A stretch of 64,000 nt of DNA, taken from positions 4,135,501-4,199,500 of the forward strand of contig NC_092335.1 in assembly GCF_046630445.1 (NCBI RefSeq), read 5' to 3'. This DNA is from Rutidosis leptorrhynchoides. Taxonomy: Eukaryota > Streptophyta > Magnoliopsida > Asterales > Asteraceae. The number at the start of each line of letters is the position of its first letter. Position 1 is the stretch's first letter. The notes beneath the pieces are model-generated. The model did not search any database and had not been told where the DNA came from. It saw nothing but the letters and a program-made list of their open reading frames with translations. Below are positions 21,798 through 33,290 of this stretch, one piece after another. The translations under genes were made by a program, and so were the position numbers.

Positions 21798-24325
21798 TTA
21801 ACAAACAAAATCCGACCTGAGTGCAGTCGATAGTTGGGTGCACGACACCCATCGAATAACAGACTCTGCAACAACAAACTCCAACTGCTCAAACTCTCCC
21901 AGTCCAATTGTACGGTTCCGTTTGTTATAATTTCCATATTTTCTCGACCCACCACCTCCTCTTTTCACCTCACTCGCTTTATTATTACATTCTTTCCCTT
22001 GTTTTGTTTCTTGGTCCATTACACATAATACAGCAGGAGGCTCGTTTTCAGTTTCCGGTCCAGGCCCAAAGAATGTAAAACTCGACATTGTCTGAATTGG
22101 CGTGCAGAAATCTAGAGTGGCGTTTGATGACCCTCCACTACTACGAAATGAAAACCCGCATGAATTCACGAAAGGTGTCACTGGCTCAACAAGGAAAGAA
22201 GAAAACGATGATTTGCAACTGAATGTTTGACAGATAATTGGCGATCCGAGTCCGAAACTTATGTCATCATTCCTGGCCATGAACAACGGGCTTGCTGCTA
22301 TCTCAAGTTCTCCATGATTGGTTAGAGATTCATAATGTGGTTTGCTGCCATTAGTCCATGTATGATCTAAAGGAAAAAATAAAATAAAAGAAATTAAGAA
22401 CAGAGCAAAAAGGTGAATAATATAATATTCATTCTAATCTAATCTAAAGTAATGGTTGTTGTTAAAGATTATTACCAAGAACTTGTTGGGCGGTAAATCT
22501 GATGGAAGGATCTGTATTGAGCATTTCTGTGATCAATTCCTTGGCGGAATCTGAAATTCCACTCCAGGGATCGGATTGGAATCTTAAATTAGCAGCTCTA
22601 ACAGCATCGAATATTTTAGATTTAGTCTTCCCCCAAAAAGGTGGTTTACCGCTAAGAAGAATGTAAAGAATCACTCCTGCACTCCAAACATCGGCTGCTT
22701 GGTTGTAACCACCCGCCAAAACTTCTGGAGCTATATAAAATGGACTCCCAACGGTTCCATGCAAACTTTGACCTGTTCAGTTCAGTCAATCAAAATTTAG
22801 AACAAACACCCTTCCCTCAACGACATTTCAAAAATGTGATTTTCAGAGCAGGAAACCAATCCAAATGGTAAAGAGATGGGGCTTTCGGCTACCCGGTAAC
22901 AGTGTATTTTTTTTACTCAAATGTACGCAGCCTAACCAGGTTATCTGGTGAATGTTTCCGACCCATTTCCTAGGCTACCCCAAGATATGCTGCTAGTGAG
23001 ATTTGAACCTGAACCCGAACCCAAACCCCAGGCGATCTTGGGATGGTTCACGAAATCAATCCAGGATAGGCAATATGTTTTCAGAAACTAATGTGGAATT
23101 TGGGCATTGTAAAAATTTGTTCGATAAAAATCATAAACTTCAATAATCAGAATTGCATAAGTCGTTTATCTAATATTCAGTTGATTGAAAGTTGAAAATC
23201 ATTTGGTAGGCAATTTTATGTCTCTTACAAGTTTTTAGCTAATTAATATGGAGTATTATTTAATCCACATCAAATGATAACGACCCTAAATAACTAGATA
23301 AACATAATCAGTTTTATCCAAAACAGTCAAATACCAAACGTCCCAATAATTACTTAAAACACACATTCAACAACAACAACAACAACAACAAAACTCAATA
23401 CCCTACTTAAAACACACATTCATATACATTAAACTTTGAGTAAGTAGAACTGTTCTACAATTTGTGATATTAACATTAGGAGGCTCATCGATTTTTACCG
23501 ACAAAAGGGCAAAACTTAAACAAAGATGAAACTCATGACACTGCATACGATTTTAACATGGCACGTTTGGTGTGGTAAATCGCTTACTGATTAAAGCTAA
23601 TAGTGTTTTCCTCCATGTCCTAAACCATTTCCACCCGGTATATACACCCTCTAAAGAACATATGATTACATGATTGAAGATCTCAATTCCAATAGTATAT
23701 CAATTAAAACATATAGAATTTCGAATATACCTGGATATATGTATGTTGCAAGACCAAAATCAGCCAACTTTATCTGGGAAGAAGAAGCCTTTGTTGCTAA
23801 TAAGATATTTTCCGGCTTTAGATCTCTATGAACAACACCTTTATCATGACAAAACCTCACTACTTGCATTAAATGCCTGAATATAACCCTCGCCTCAGAT
23901 TCCGAAAACCTTCCTTGTTTCTCCAATCTGTGAAAAAGTTCACCACCCGCACATAACTCCATAACCAGATGAACATAACCTTCTTCCTCATAAACAGCTT
24001 TAAGATCAACAACATTTGGATGCCCAGACAACCTAGTCATGATCTCGATCTCAAGCTTAATGCTTCTTACATCTTCATCAGTCACAAGTCGGTTTTTTGA
24101 TATCGACTTACAAGCCAACACTTCACCAGTAAACTTATCTGAACATTCTCTGATTATACCAAATTGCCCCCATCCCAATTGATCTCCAAGAACATATCGA
24201 TCATTCAAATTGGAGATCAGATTAGCTTCTAGTATGGTTTCAGTCAAGTTCTCGAGTTTATAACAGTTGAAGAGTTGAAAAGATGATTCGTTATATCTAA
24301 TGATGTCATTTGTGGCCACCGCCAT
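21798..24325 (-). CDS. PEPKR1-like: PEPKR1-like Ser/Thr protein kinase, three exons
   Basis: Exons on the minus strand: 24325-23731, 22772-22476 and 22366-21798; introns 958 and 109 bp, both GT-AG and phase 1; 486 residues. The kinase domain starts near 44: glycine loop G51-W-G-Q-F-G56, Lys73, HRD with Asp168 in HRDLKPEN, DFG at 189-191, then SPFYIAPE in exon 2 and a VWSAGVILY block. It belongs to the CDPK/SnRK superfamily but has no EF hands; instead a C-terminal tail contains SSFSSFL and SFTFFGP. This layout matches PEP-carboxylase-kinase-related kinase 1 (Arabidopsis PEPKR1, about 520 residues). An upstream in-frame ATG at 24349 would add eight residues; I chose 24325 because MAV... matches the family start. 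Substrate unknown; cytosolic or nuclear by inference. Looks intact. Confidence 0.88.
22850..23070 (-). mobile_element. tRNA-derived SINE-like insertion in kinase intron 1
   Basis: On the minus strand a B-box-like GGTTCAAATCTC precedes a SINE-like body (phrases ACCTGGTTAGGCTGCG and TACACTGTTACCGGG), ending near TCTCTTTACC. The layout resembles plant tRNA-related SINEs with the 5' head decayed. Boundaries and TSD are not resolved. Confidence 0.45.
23351..23422 (-). mobile_element. severely 5'-truncated SINE with perfect TSD
   Basis: The 19-bp direct repeat TACTTAAAACACACATTCA at 23351-23369 and 23404-23422 encloses only 34 bp: a (CAA)n run plus AAACTCAATACCC. The latter matches the tail junction of the SINE at 31690 (AAACTCAATA next to a CAAA run). 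This is a near-empty retroposition event in intron 1. Confidence 0.65.
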
Positions 24326-25342
24326 GCGAAATTTTATTAAAAATCTCACAAATCAAAAGAGACCAATTGTAAGAACAAAATTCAAACTTTTAGCAGCCTC
24401 AAATGGTTGACTATGAATCTCACACTTTTCTTTTCAAATTGGTACGCACTGACTTTTTATAGGTCAAACTTTGGAAGTCTGTAATAATTAAGCAATCAAC
24501 AGCTAAGATTCAAGAATCACGATTGTTGTGAAGCTTACAATGTGATTCCAGGTAGCTGTCATGAACCAATTGACATAGATTAAACCTTTGACAAACCACA
24601 GCTGGAGTTCGGATCTGCAAACATAAAAATAAAATATTCAGGATTCAAATGTTCAAAAATCAAAAGAGTGTAAAAATACAAACAAGATGCATGCCTTATA
24701 CTTAAAAAATCAAACCCATTATTCCATAATGTTGAATTACTGACAAGTCACATACTTTACCACTAAAAAACTAAAAAAACAGAATTGATCAAATCAGGAA
24801 TAACATACACAAATTCTATCTAACAACATATTTAAAAAGACAAATAAACTACTTCAAAACCCTAACAAAACTGAAAAACCACAAAAAACCCATCAACAGT
24901 GAAACCTCAAAAACAGTAAAAAAAAAAAATTAATATAAAAAAAAAACAGAACTTTTAGACAGACCAATCAAGAATCAGTTAAAAAGACAACAACCAGATC
25001 TAAATATTCGTATCCATTCAAGATACAGTTTCAAAATTCATTAAATTGAGGAGAGAGAGAAAGAAACCTGGTGAGATGTAGAGATGGCGGAATCTCCCCA
25101 GAGAGGGGGGAGGTTATGGGGTGTGGTGTGGGCTCAAATAGTCTCCTACTTCCTTGTTTAACTTTGCCCAATTTTATTAACCCCAAAAAAGAAAAGAAAA
25201 CCCCCCAACGGCAGCCACTTGATTGATTGTGTTCTCGCTTTATGTTTTTTTCCTCCTTATTTATGTGTTTATCAGTTTATGTACTGTCTTTCGATTGTTT
25301 GTTTCTTCATTACTCCGTAATTTATAAATTTATATTTATATT
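24326..25342 (-). promoter_or_regulatory. kinase 5' UTR with intron, and proximal promoter
   Basis: On the minus strand a donor CACCAG|GTTTCTTTC (exon end 25068) and an acceptor ATGTTTGCAG|ATCC (exon resumes at 24614) define a 453-bp 5'-UTR intron, T-rich as expected. The first exon would start upstream of 25068, around 25100-25150. The remaining promoter is only about 200 bp before the copia insertion at 25343. No clear TATA box chosen. Confidence 0.55.
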
Positions 25343-25554
25343 TGTTATAATTTAGTTTATAACTACCTTTAGGGCCTATGTCCAGCTGTATAGTACTAAA
25401 ATATGAAAGAAGAGGGAATATAGTAAATTCTTAGTAAAGAAAATGGGTGTCAGCATCTTTTCATTTCAATCGATATTTATAATACAATGTACATGTTTGA
25501 ATTATGAGGGTTAGGTGAAAACAATTGTCATCCATAATTGACTTTCTCACAACA
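25343..25554 (-). repeat. copia 3' LTR
   Basis: 212 bp, starting at the element PPT (CAAGGGGGAG on the minus strand, 25555-25566). Differs from the 5' LTR by small indels, consistent with age. Confidence 0.88.
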
Positions 25555-25867
25555 CTCCCCCTTGGATGACAATTTTATTAGAGTGCAACTAGTACTGTCT
25601 CGTTAAAAACCTTGCTAAAAAAAAATTCAGCGAGATAAAAACTTTAGTCAAGGAAAAAAGAGTGCAGTATAGAGTTGACTCCCCCTCAAGTAAACATCGC
25701 TGAGTCGTCACATCTTTTGAACTTGCCTCATGCCAATATTGTGAGCGTGTGTTCTGAAAACAGCGGTTGACAGTGCTTTGGTATAAATATCAGCAGAGTT
25801 GTTTATTGAACGTATCTCATTTTAATCTGGTTGTCTTTTACGAGATCTTGAGTATATGAGAAGAATC

Positions 25868-26079
25868 TGAGGTTTTTATCTGAAACTTTATCATCTAAAT
25901 CTTTTATGTACAAGTTTAGCACATGTGATTTGTCTACAGTCTCCTTCATGGTTTGCTCAAACCCTTGTTTCAATTTCTATTCCCTTTTAGTCTTTTCTGA
26001 GCCTTACCAACATACCATTCTTTTCCATCAAACTTATGACCGTCAAGACTGTCTATGGCTTTGCGCCTCGTCAGCATTT
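25868..26079 (-). pseudogene. PABP-like: poly(A)-binding protein fragment inside copia RNase H
   Basis: The minus strand reads NADEA, then after a 1-nt shift KAIDSLDGHKFDGKEWYVGK, AQKR, GFEQTMKETVDKSHVLNLYI and KDLDDKVSDKN. This is the end of RRM3, the linker and the start of RRM4 of a plant PABP. Copia RNase H residues flank it on both sides (IIQMKEEYQK before, RFFSYTQDLVKDNQI after), so the host segment sits within the RNase H coding sequence, same orientation. It is frameshifted and not functional. Confidence 0.72.
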
Positions 26080-28737
26080 ATATTTTGTTCTGTCACTTTT
26101 GATACTCTTCTTTCATTTGTATTATGCAAACTGCATTATCTTCATATATAGTTGTTGGTGAAGATAGTTGTTGGTCTTTTATAGCGTTCTAGTCCACAAG
26201 AATCAATAATGATTTGTGTCATTGATCTCAACTAAACACATTTTCGAGTAGTTTCATATAATGCAATCACTTCGTCATGATTTGATGATGTTGCAACAAG
26301 TGTTTGTTTTAAGAACGTCATGATTTTGTGGTGCCTCCATTTAGGAATACATATCGAGTTTGAGATTTATCTTTATGAGGATTTGATGAATGACCTGCAT
26401 ATACATAATCAACCAAATCTTGTTTTGAAGCGTTAGAATAAAAAATTTTAAATCAGCAGTTCCTCAAGGGTATCAAAAATCTGCTTGATCCCATTTCAAT
26501 GTCTTTTTATAGGGGTTGAGCTGAACCTTGTCAATAAATTAACTGCAAAAGAAATGTCAGGTCTTGTACAATATGTAAAATACATAATAACCCCAATTGC
26601 ACTAAGATGTGGAACTTCTGATCGGTAAAGATCTTCATGATCTTCACGGAGATGAAATGGATCAGTGTCAATATTGAGTGATATATCAATCAATGGGTTT
26701 GTCTTTAAAAATGTTTTCAAATCTTTTCGGTATAGTTTGTTTGATGTACAAGTAAACCATTAGGCATATGCTCAATTTGCAATCCAAGGCAATACTTGGT
26801 TTTTTTTTTCTTCCCAATATCTTTCATTTAAATTTCTTTAAAAGTTGAATGATTTCATAGATATCTTTATTTGTTCATATGATGTTATGATCATTGAGAT
26901 AAACAACTTACAATCACATATTCGGACATTGTTTTCTTAATGAAAACACATGGGCAAATAAGATTATTTGTATACCCTTTGCTTATCAAGTAATCACTTA
27001 ATCGGGTATACCACATGCGACCCGATTGTTTCAACCCATATAAAAATCTTTGTGATTCAATGGAATACATTTCTTTGAGTTTTGCATTAGATGTTTCTGA
27101 TACCTTAAACCCTTCATGAATATTCATGTATATATCACTATCAAATGATTCATTTAAATATGTAGTAATAACATCCATGAGATGCATTTCTAAATTTTTA
27201 GAAACTGTTAGGCTGATTAAGTATCTAAAAGTAATTGCATCTATAACAGGAGAATAAGTTTCATCATAATCAATTTTCGGTCTTTGAGAAAAACCTTGAG
27301 CTACAAGTCTAGCTTTTTACCTTGTAACTTCATCTTTCTCATTTCTTTTTCGCACAAAAATCCATCTACACCCCACAGGTTTCACATCTTTAGGTGTGAG
27401 AACGATAGATCCGAAAACTTTTCTTTTATTGAGTGATTCAAATTCAGCTCGTATTGCTCCTATCCATTGAGTCCAATCATGTCTTTTTTGACATGCAATG
27501 ACAGATTTTGGTTCCAGATCATCATCTTTATTCATGATGTCATTGTAAGATATGAAAAATCAATATTTGTCATTTTGTTTCGGTTCCATAATATTGCATA
27601 ATTTATTGCAATTTATGTATATACATCGTCAATATCCTCTGCAGAAGGAATATTGATTTGTGGTTCTTCTTGAACACCTTTTTACCTCATTATCAGATGA
27701 TTTTCTTTTTCGAGGATTTTTATCTTTGGAACCAATTGGTCTCCCACGTTTCTAGCGTGGCAAAGACTTAAGAGTAACATTATTTCCAGCTTTTGGAATT
27801 TCAATTCGAGCTTGGAGCATTTGCTGCTGGTATATATGATTTAGTCACTCTTTTTGTATCTGTAAATGCATCGGGCAATTTATTCGCAAGTTCTTGCATA
27901 TGCATTATTTTTTTAACTTCGATCTCGCATTCTTTTGTGCGAGGATCAAGATACATTAATTGAGGTTCACACCATGAAACATCATTTTCTTTATTTTTAT
28001 TTCTCCCCCTAATCTAGGAAACAATGTTTCATTAAAGTGACAATCAGCAAAACGTGCTGTAAAAACATCACCCGTCATGGATTCAATATATCTTATGATT
28101 GAAGATGTTTCATATCCAACATATATTTCAATCCTTCTTTGAGGAACCATTTGTTGTGGTAGTGCAATTAAAAATACACTGCACAATCAAATGTTCTAAG
28201 ATGAAAAATATTTGTCTCTCGACCAAAATTAAGTTGGTAATGGAGAATATTTATGACTTGCACTTGGTTTAATGCGAATTAACGTCGCATCATGTAAATT
28301 TACATGTCCCCATATAAATATTGAGAGTTTTGTACTCATTACCAATTGTCTAGTTATTAGCTGCAAGCGTTTATATATTGATTCAGCTAAACCAATTTTG
28401 TGTATACACATGAGCAACTGGATGTTCAACAACAATCCCTGTAGACATATAATAATCATTAAATGCTTGAGATGTTAACTCACCAGCATTATCAAGTCTC
28501 ATCCTTTTAATGGTGTAATCAGAATAATGTGTTTAATAATTTGTGCAAGAAATTTTGCAAATGCCATATTACGGCTTGATAATACACAAACATGAGACCA
28601 TCCGCTAGATGCGTCTATTAGAACCATGAAATATCAAAATGGTCCACATGATGGATGAATTGGTCCATATATATAACCTTGAATTTTTTCAAGAAACATT
28701 GGTGATTCTTTCTCAATATTCTTTTCATTAATCACCA

Positions 28738-29097
28738 TATGTGATTTTCATTAATCACCATATGTGCTTTTCATTAATCACCATATGTGCTTTTTCATTG
28801 ATCACCATATGCGCTTTTAATCATATGCGCTGCGCTTTTCATCATATGCACTTTTCATCATATGCGCTTTTAATCATATGCGCTGCGCTTTTCATCATAT
28901 GCGCTTTTCATCATATGTACTGTGCTTTTCATCATATGCTCTTTTTATCATATGCGCTTTTAATCATATGCGTTGCGCTTTTCATCATTTGCGCTTTTTA
29001 ATCATATGCGCTGCGCTTTTCATCATATGCGCTTTTTATCATATGCGCTTTTAATCATATGCGCTGCGCTTTTCATCATATGCGCTTTTTATCATAT
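28738..29097 (-). repeat. higher-order minisatellite in copia integrase region
   Basis: About 360 bp built from a short unit, roughly CTTTTCATCATATGCG, with an early 23-bp form (TTTTCATTAATCACCATATG) and a later about 53-bp composite (TAATCATATGCGCTGCG recurs at 28818, 28871, 28999 and 29052). Lies where the copia GAG-pre-integrase/integrase start is expected. Confidence 0.85.
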
Positions 29098-29622
29098 CCG
29101 TTATGATATATATCAGAGAAACTTAACAAATTTCTCTTTGATTTGGGAGAAAACAAAGCATTGTTTATCAGAAAATTCGTACCATTTGGTAATATGAATT
29201 TTTGCCTTTTCCGTTCCTTATATCAAGTTTGCAAGACCTTATATAGTATTTATAATTCCTTCATTTGATTTAAATCAATGAAATATTTCTTAGATTTGAT
29301 CATATTGTGTATGTTACCACTATCTGCAATACATGGGTCTTTACCATTTAATTGATGTTATATTTCAGCAGGATTCATACTAAAACTTCAAATAAGATAA
29401 GCAAATAATGAGTTATATTTCAGCAAGATAATCAAATTATATTACCTGCAAACAAGTTACAATCTGAAGTACATAAAAGATAACACTTAATAAACATAGG
29501 CGTTATGGTCTAAAACCATTTATTTATGAGTGATACATAACAAGCTAGGTATCTTAGAAAATTCAAACCATTCAAGTCTCAAGGTAGCTCAGGGTTTATT
29601 TAATCAAGATTTTTCAACAGAT

Positions 29623-30075
29623 TTACTCTCGTTTTCTTTTGTTTTGGGACTTATTTGTAGAGATAAACAAGATGTTCATGTATTCAAGAAATACTAGACT
29701 GATGATCCACGTTACCAGATCATTAATAAGAATCTCCGGGATTCTTATAAGAGCGTCTACTAACATCTTCAATTTTATTCTTTCATGGATCACCGTCATT
29801 TCTTGATAATTAATATCGTATCTATCTTTGAGTATTTTCCATAATACACTTGGATCTTCGATCATATAATATGTAGATTCTAAGGACTCGTCAATATGTT
29901 TGCTAAGAAAAATACTTGCTATTGCTTTCTTTTGTTCGGAACAATTGTTATTTTCATTCAGGGTTTCTAAAATACCGATTGATTCGAGATGTTTTTCTAC
30001 ATTCATAACCCATGTTAAGTAGTTGTTCCCACTTGATTCTAAAGGAGGAAATTTAAGCCTTTTCAAATTCGACAT
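29623..30075 (-). pseudogene. copia gag remnant
   Basis: Starts MSNLKRLKFPPLESSGNNYL at 30075, typical copia Gag, with LWKILKDRYD further on. The frame is open for 150 codons but its C-terminal part is altered and no zinc knuckle follows in frame. Capsid precursor of the element; likely non-functional. Confidence 0.72.
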
Positions 30076-30410
30076 TTTCTATTATCAAAAAGATGAACAA
30101 CATAAATCATAATCATAATTAATTTCTAACAACATGAAATTAGAATCATTTTAAATTTATAAGTAGCAAACAACAGAATAATAGTATGATTACAAATAAT
30201 AAAACCACAAGGGCATGATAGAATATAGGTTCACCCGGTGGTATATTAGCAACAATGATGATAGTTAGTATGACCAATACAATAGGAAAAATCATCCTTG
30301 TGTGAATCATCTTTACAAAAACTTTTTGAGAGTGGTAATCTGAGAAAATGAAGATTGATTTGTGAAAATGTAAAAACGGAGATGTTTATTTTATATTTGA
30401 AAAATATAGT

Positions 30411-30506
30411 CGTTGTAACGTCGTCAGTTGACGTTAACAACCGTTATGTATATATGACCGTTGTAACGTCGTTAGTTGACGTTAACGACTGTTATGTACT
30501 CGTTGT
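30411..30506 (+). repeat. 48-bp tandem duplication with internal dyad
   Basis: CGTTGTAACGTCGT begins at 30411 and 30459. Within each copy GTTGTAACGTC faces GACGTTAAC, giving a stem-loop. Located in the copia leader before gag. Confidence 0.7.
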
Positions 30507-30702
30507 ATTAATAATAATTTTAATAAAAGAATTTTATTAGTATAAATACGATTACTATAAATACATTTAGTATAAATACGTTTAGTATAAATACGAAGAT
30601 TAAGAGAATAAACATATTATGCATAAATAATAAATTTAAGAATAAACATTAGTATGCATGAAATAAATAATGATTAATTGCATAAGTAATCATAAATGTT
30701 AG

Positions 30703-31112
30703 ATAACATAAATATAAATGTTAGTGAAGTTAATAAGAGTTAGATTACAGAAATATAATTCAGGCGGTATAACCGACCATATATAACTTAAATAACATAA
30801 ATATAAATGTTAGTGAAGTTAATAAAAGTTAGATTACAGAAATATAATTCAGGCGGTATAACCGACCATATATAACTTAAATAACATAAATATAAATGTT
30901 AGTGAAGATAATAAAAGTTAGATTACAGAAATATAATTCAGGCGGTATAACCGACCATATATAACTTAAATAACATAAATATAAATGTTAGTGAAGTTAA
31001 TAAAAGTTAGATTACATAAATATAGTTCAGGTGGTATAACCGACCATATATAACTTAAATAACATAAATATAAATGTTAGTTAAGTTAATTAAAGTTAGA
31101 TTACAGAAATAT
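30703..31112 (+). repeat. 89-bp tandem repeat, about 4.6 copies
   Basis: ATAACATAAATATAAATGTT recurs at 30703, 30792, 30881, 30970 and 31059. CAGGCGGTATAACCGACCAT recurs at 30761, 30850 and 30939, with a variant near 31028 (all period 89). Lies between PBS and gag of the copia element, and the copies are nearly identical. Confidence 0.9.
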
Positions 31113-31251
31113 AATTTTACTTATGATGATAATAATATTTACCTTACTAAGAAATAATAGAAGATATCGTTAAAGAATTTCTTACCTTGATTAGTGACTT
31201 GTGCTTGCTTAGATAAACCTTGATTATACGGAGCACTTCGTGCTGATAACG

Positions 31252-31472
31252 TGTTATAATTTAGTAGTTTATAACTACCTTTAGTGGCCTATGTCCAACT
31301 ATATAGTACTAATATGAAATAAGAGAGAATATAGTAATTCTTAGTGAAGAAAATGGGTGTCAGCATCTTTTCATTTCAATCGGTATTTATAATACAATAA
31401 TATACTGTTCATGTTTGAATTATGAGGGTTAGGTTAAAACAATTGTCATCCATAATTGACTTTCTCACAACA
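31252..31472 (-). repeat. copia 5' LTR
   Basis: 221 bp, followed on the element strand by the PBS ACGTTATCAGCACGA. Followed by the TSD ATATT. Confidence 0.88.
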
Positions 31473-31689
31473 ATATTTATATTTATATATTTATTACTCC
31501 GTATATATTATACTTCTTTCTTTCCGTCTATTTTGCACTTTTCTCTTATTTTTTATGTTTATAATCTTAAAATTGAATTAAATTAAATCTTATCTTGTTT
31601 CCATAACCGCACATGTTTGAATTTTAGTAGACAATGCATTGTTTTAGCCAATTGTGAATGGATTACATAATACCAACATTATTATTATT

Positions 31690-31892
31690 AAAAAAAACAA
31701 ACAAACAAACAAAACTCAATAGCACATAGGTGGTGTATGGGGAAGTGAGATGTAGACAATCCTTCTCCTATCCGAGAATAAAGACAAGTCATTTCTCCAC
31801 CATGAGTGAAAAACACTCTCAAAAGTAGAGAAACTCACCCCTCTCTCTATTCGACGGATAGAGAGATTGCTTTCGAGTGGACCTCCGGCCAA
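31690..31892 (-). mobile_element. SINE with CAAA-repeat tail
   Basis: On the minus strand it begins GGCCGGAGGTCCACTC, has a body with GGATTGTCTACATCTCAC and CCCCATACACC, and ends TATTGAGTTTTGTTTGTTTG. This body is familiar from plant SINEs with simple TTG-type tails. An apparent minus ORF of 78 codons over it is not a gene. TSD not resolved. Confidence 0.6.
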
Positions 31893-32020
31893 TAAGAAAA
31901 AAAAATTTAAAAATAAAATAAAATTGAGACGCCATGAAAATGGTAAAATCAAATTTTCATGAGTTTTAAATCCTACCTTAATATTACTTTAGACTCTAAC
32001 AGTCAGTCAAGTCGCCAATA

Positions 32021-32021
32021 A

Positions 32022-32064
<43 letters not shown>
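32021..32064 (+). repeat. (ATT)n microsatellite
   Basis: About 44 bp of uninterrupted ATT repeats in intergenic DNA. Confidence 0.9.
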
Positions 32065-32065
<1 letters not shown>

Positions 32066-32163
32066 TTTTTGGAAAAGCAGAATATTATTAACTCAACAAA
32101 AAAGGCGCACCAATACAATGTTTTTACATAGAGCTGTAGAGATACCGAGCTCAACAATATTAT

Positions 32164-32399
32164 TATTACTCCGTATTATTATCTAACATTATTACATAAT
32201 TTAATTATTAATTGTAACATTTCATAAAACTATATTTATTATACCATATTTGTTTTACAATTATACTCGTATTAAGAATAATATTACTCCGTATTATTAT
32301 CTAACATTATTACGTAATTTAATTATTAATTGTAACATTTCATAAAACTATATTTATTATACCATATTTGTTTTACAATTATACTCGTATTAAGAATCA
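32164..32399 (+). repeat. 118-bp tandem duplication
   Basis: TATTACTCCGTATTATTATC begins at 32164 and again at 32282; the two copies are almost identical through TATTAAGAAT. Followed by a TTATA-rich microsatellite at about 32425-32510. Confidence 0.88.
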
Positions 32400-32530
32400 T
32401 ATTATATGAATCATATTGGTTAAGAAATTATATTATTATATTATATTATATTATATTATATTATATTATATTATTATATTATATTATTATATTATATTAT
32501 ATTATATTATACTTATATACTAAACCTTCT

Positions 32531-33280
32531 CCCATTTTTGGTCGTTTCAGTCTTAACGAATTGTCGTTTTGCATTTGCGTCCACACTACAAATGGTCCTC
32601 CAACTTTCGCACACATTACACAACAACCCCTCAGCTTTACACTTTTTCAGGGGTAAAAAACGTAAACTTTCAATTTAATTAAAATAAAAAAACCTTACTC
32701 CCATTTTTGGTTATACTTATATACTAAACCTCCTCCCATTTTTGGTCGTTTCAGTTTTAACGAATTGTCGTTTTGCGTTTGCGTCCACACTACAAATGGT
32801 CCTCCAACTTTCGCACACATTACACAACAACCCCTCAGCTTTACACTTTTTCAGGGGTAAAAAACGTAAACTTTCAATTTAATTAAAATAAAAAAACCTT
32901 ACTCCCATTTTTGGTTATACTTATATACTAAACCTCCTCCCATTTTTGGTCGTTTCAGTTTTAACGAATTGTCGTTTTGCGTTTGCGTCCACACTACAAA
33001 TGGTCCTCCAACTTTCGCACACATTACACAACAACCCCTCAGCTTTACACTTTTTCAGGGGTAAAAAACGTAAACTTTCAATTTAATTAAAATAAAAAAA
33101 CCTTACTCCCATTTTTGGTCGTTTCAGTTTTAACGAATTGTCGTTTTGAGTTTGCGTTCACACTACAAATGGTCCTCCAACTTTCGCACACATTACACAA
33201 CAACCCCTCAGCTTTACACTTTTTCAGGGGTAAAAAACGTAAATTTTTAATTTAATTAAAATAAAAAAACCTTACTCCAC
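32531..33280 (+). repeat. about 204-bp tandem repeats, four copies
   Basis: CCCATTTTTGGTCGTTTCAG starts at 32531, 32735, 32939 and 33108: periods 204, 204 and 169. The third unit lacks about 35 bp carrying the TTATACTTATATACTAAACC segment. Copies are nearly identical. Confidence 0.92.
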
Positions 33281-33290
33281 CCGAATTTAT

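Larger units (their letters stand above)
25755..29400 (-). pseudogene. copia pol remnant (PR, IN, RT, RNase H)
   Basis: Read on the minus strand: protease CIADSG at about 29316-29336; integrase remnants with MFLEKIQGYIYGPIHPS and FRYFMVLIDASSGWSH near 28600-28710, then MRLDNAGE near 28480; the 27956-28186 segment with YVGYETSSIIRYIESMTGD; RT from 27535 (WTQWIGAIRAEFESL) through 26891 (SQRFLYGLKQSGRMWY) and 26496 (MYFTYCTRPDISFAVN); RNase H with IYEDNAVCIIQMKEEYQK near 26120. Frames change repeatedly and stops are common, so no functional protein. The integrase N-terminal region is replaced by a minisatellite, and RNase H is split by a poly(A)-binding protein segment. Confidence 0.8.
25343..31472 (-). 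mobile_element. complete but decayed copia element
   Basis: Perfect TSDs ATATT at 25338-25342 and 31473-31477 flank two LTRs (25343-25554, 212 bp; 31252-31472, 221 bp; TGTTGTGAG...TTATAACA on the minus strand). The PBS ACGTTATCAGCACGA lies just inside the right LTR (about 31237-31251) and the PPT CAAGGGGGAG just inside the left LTR. Gag and Pol remnants are on the minus strand, broken by stops and frameshifts. The element carries two tandem-repeat blocks and a host gene fragment. Confidence 0.9.

Noticed and set aside
28738..29097. Possible CRISPR-like array
   Set aside because: Units are contiguous with no unique spacers and lie in a plant retroelement; this is a minisatellite.
28741..29197. 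Plus-strand open frames rich in His, Cys and Ile
   Set aside because: They run through the minisatellite of the copia element; the pattern is repeat-driven and antisense to the element.
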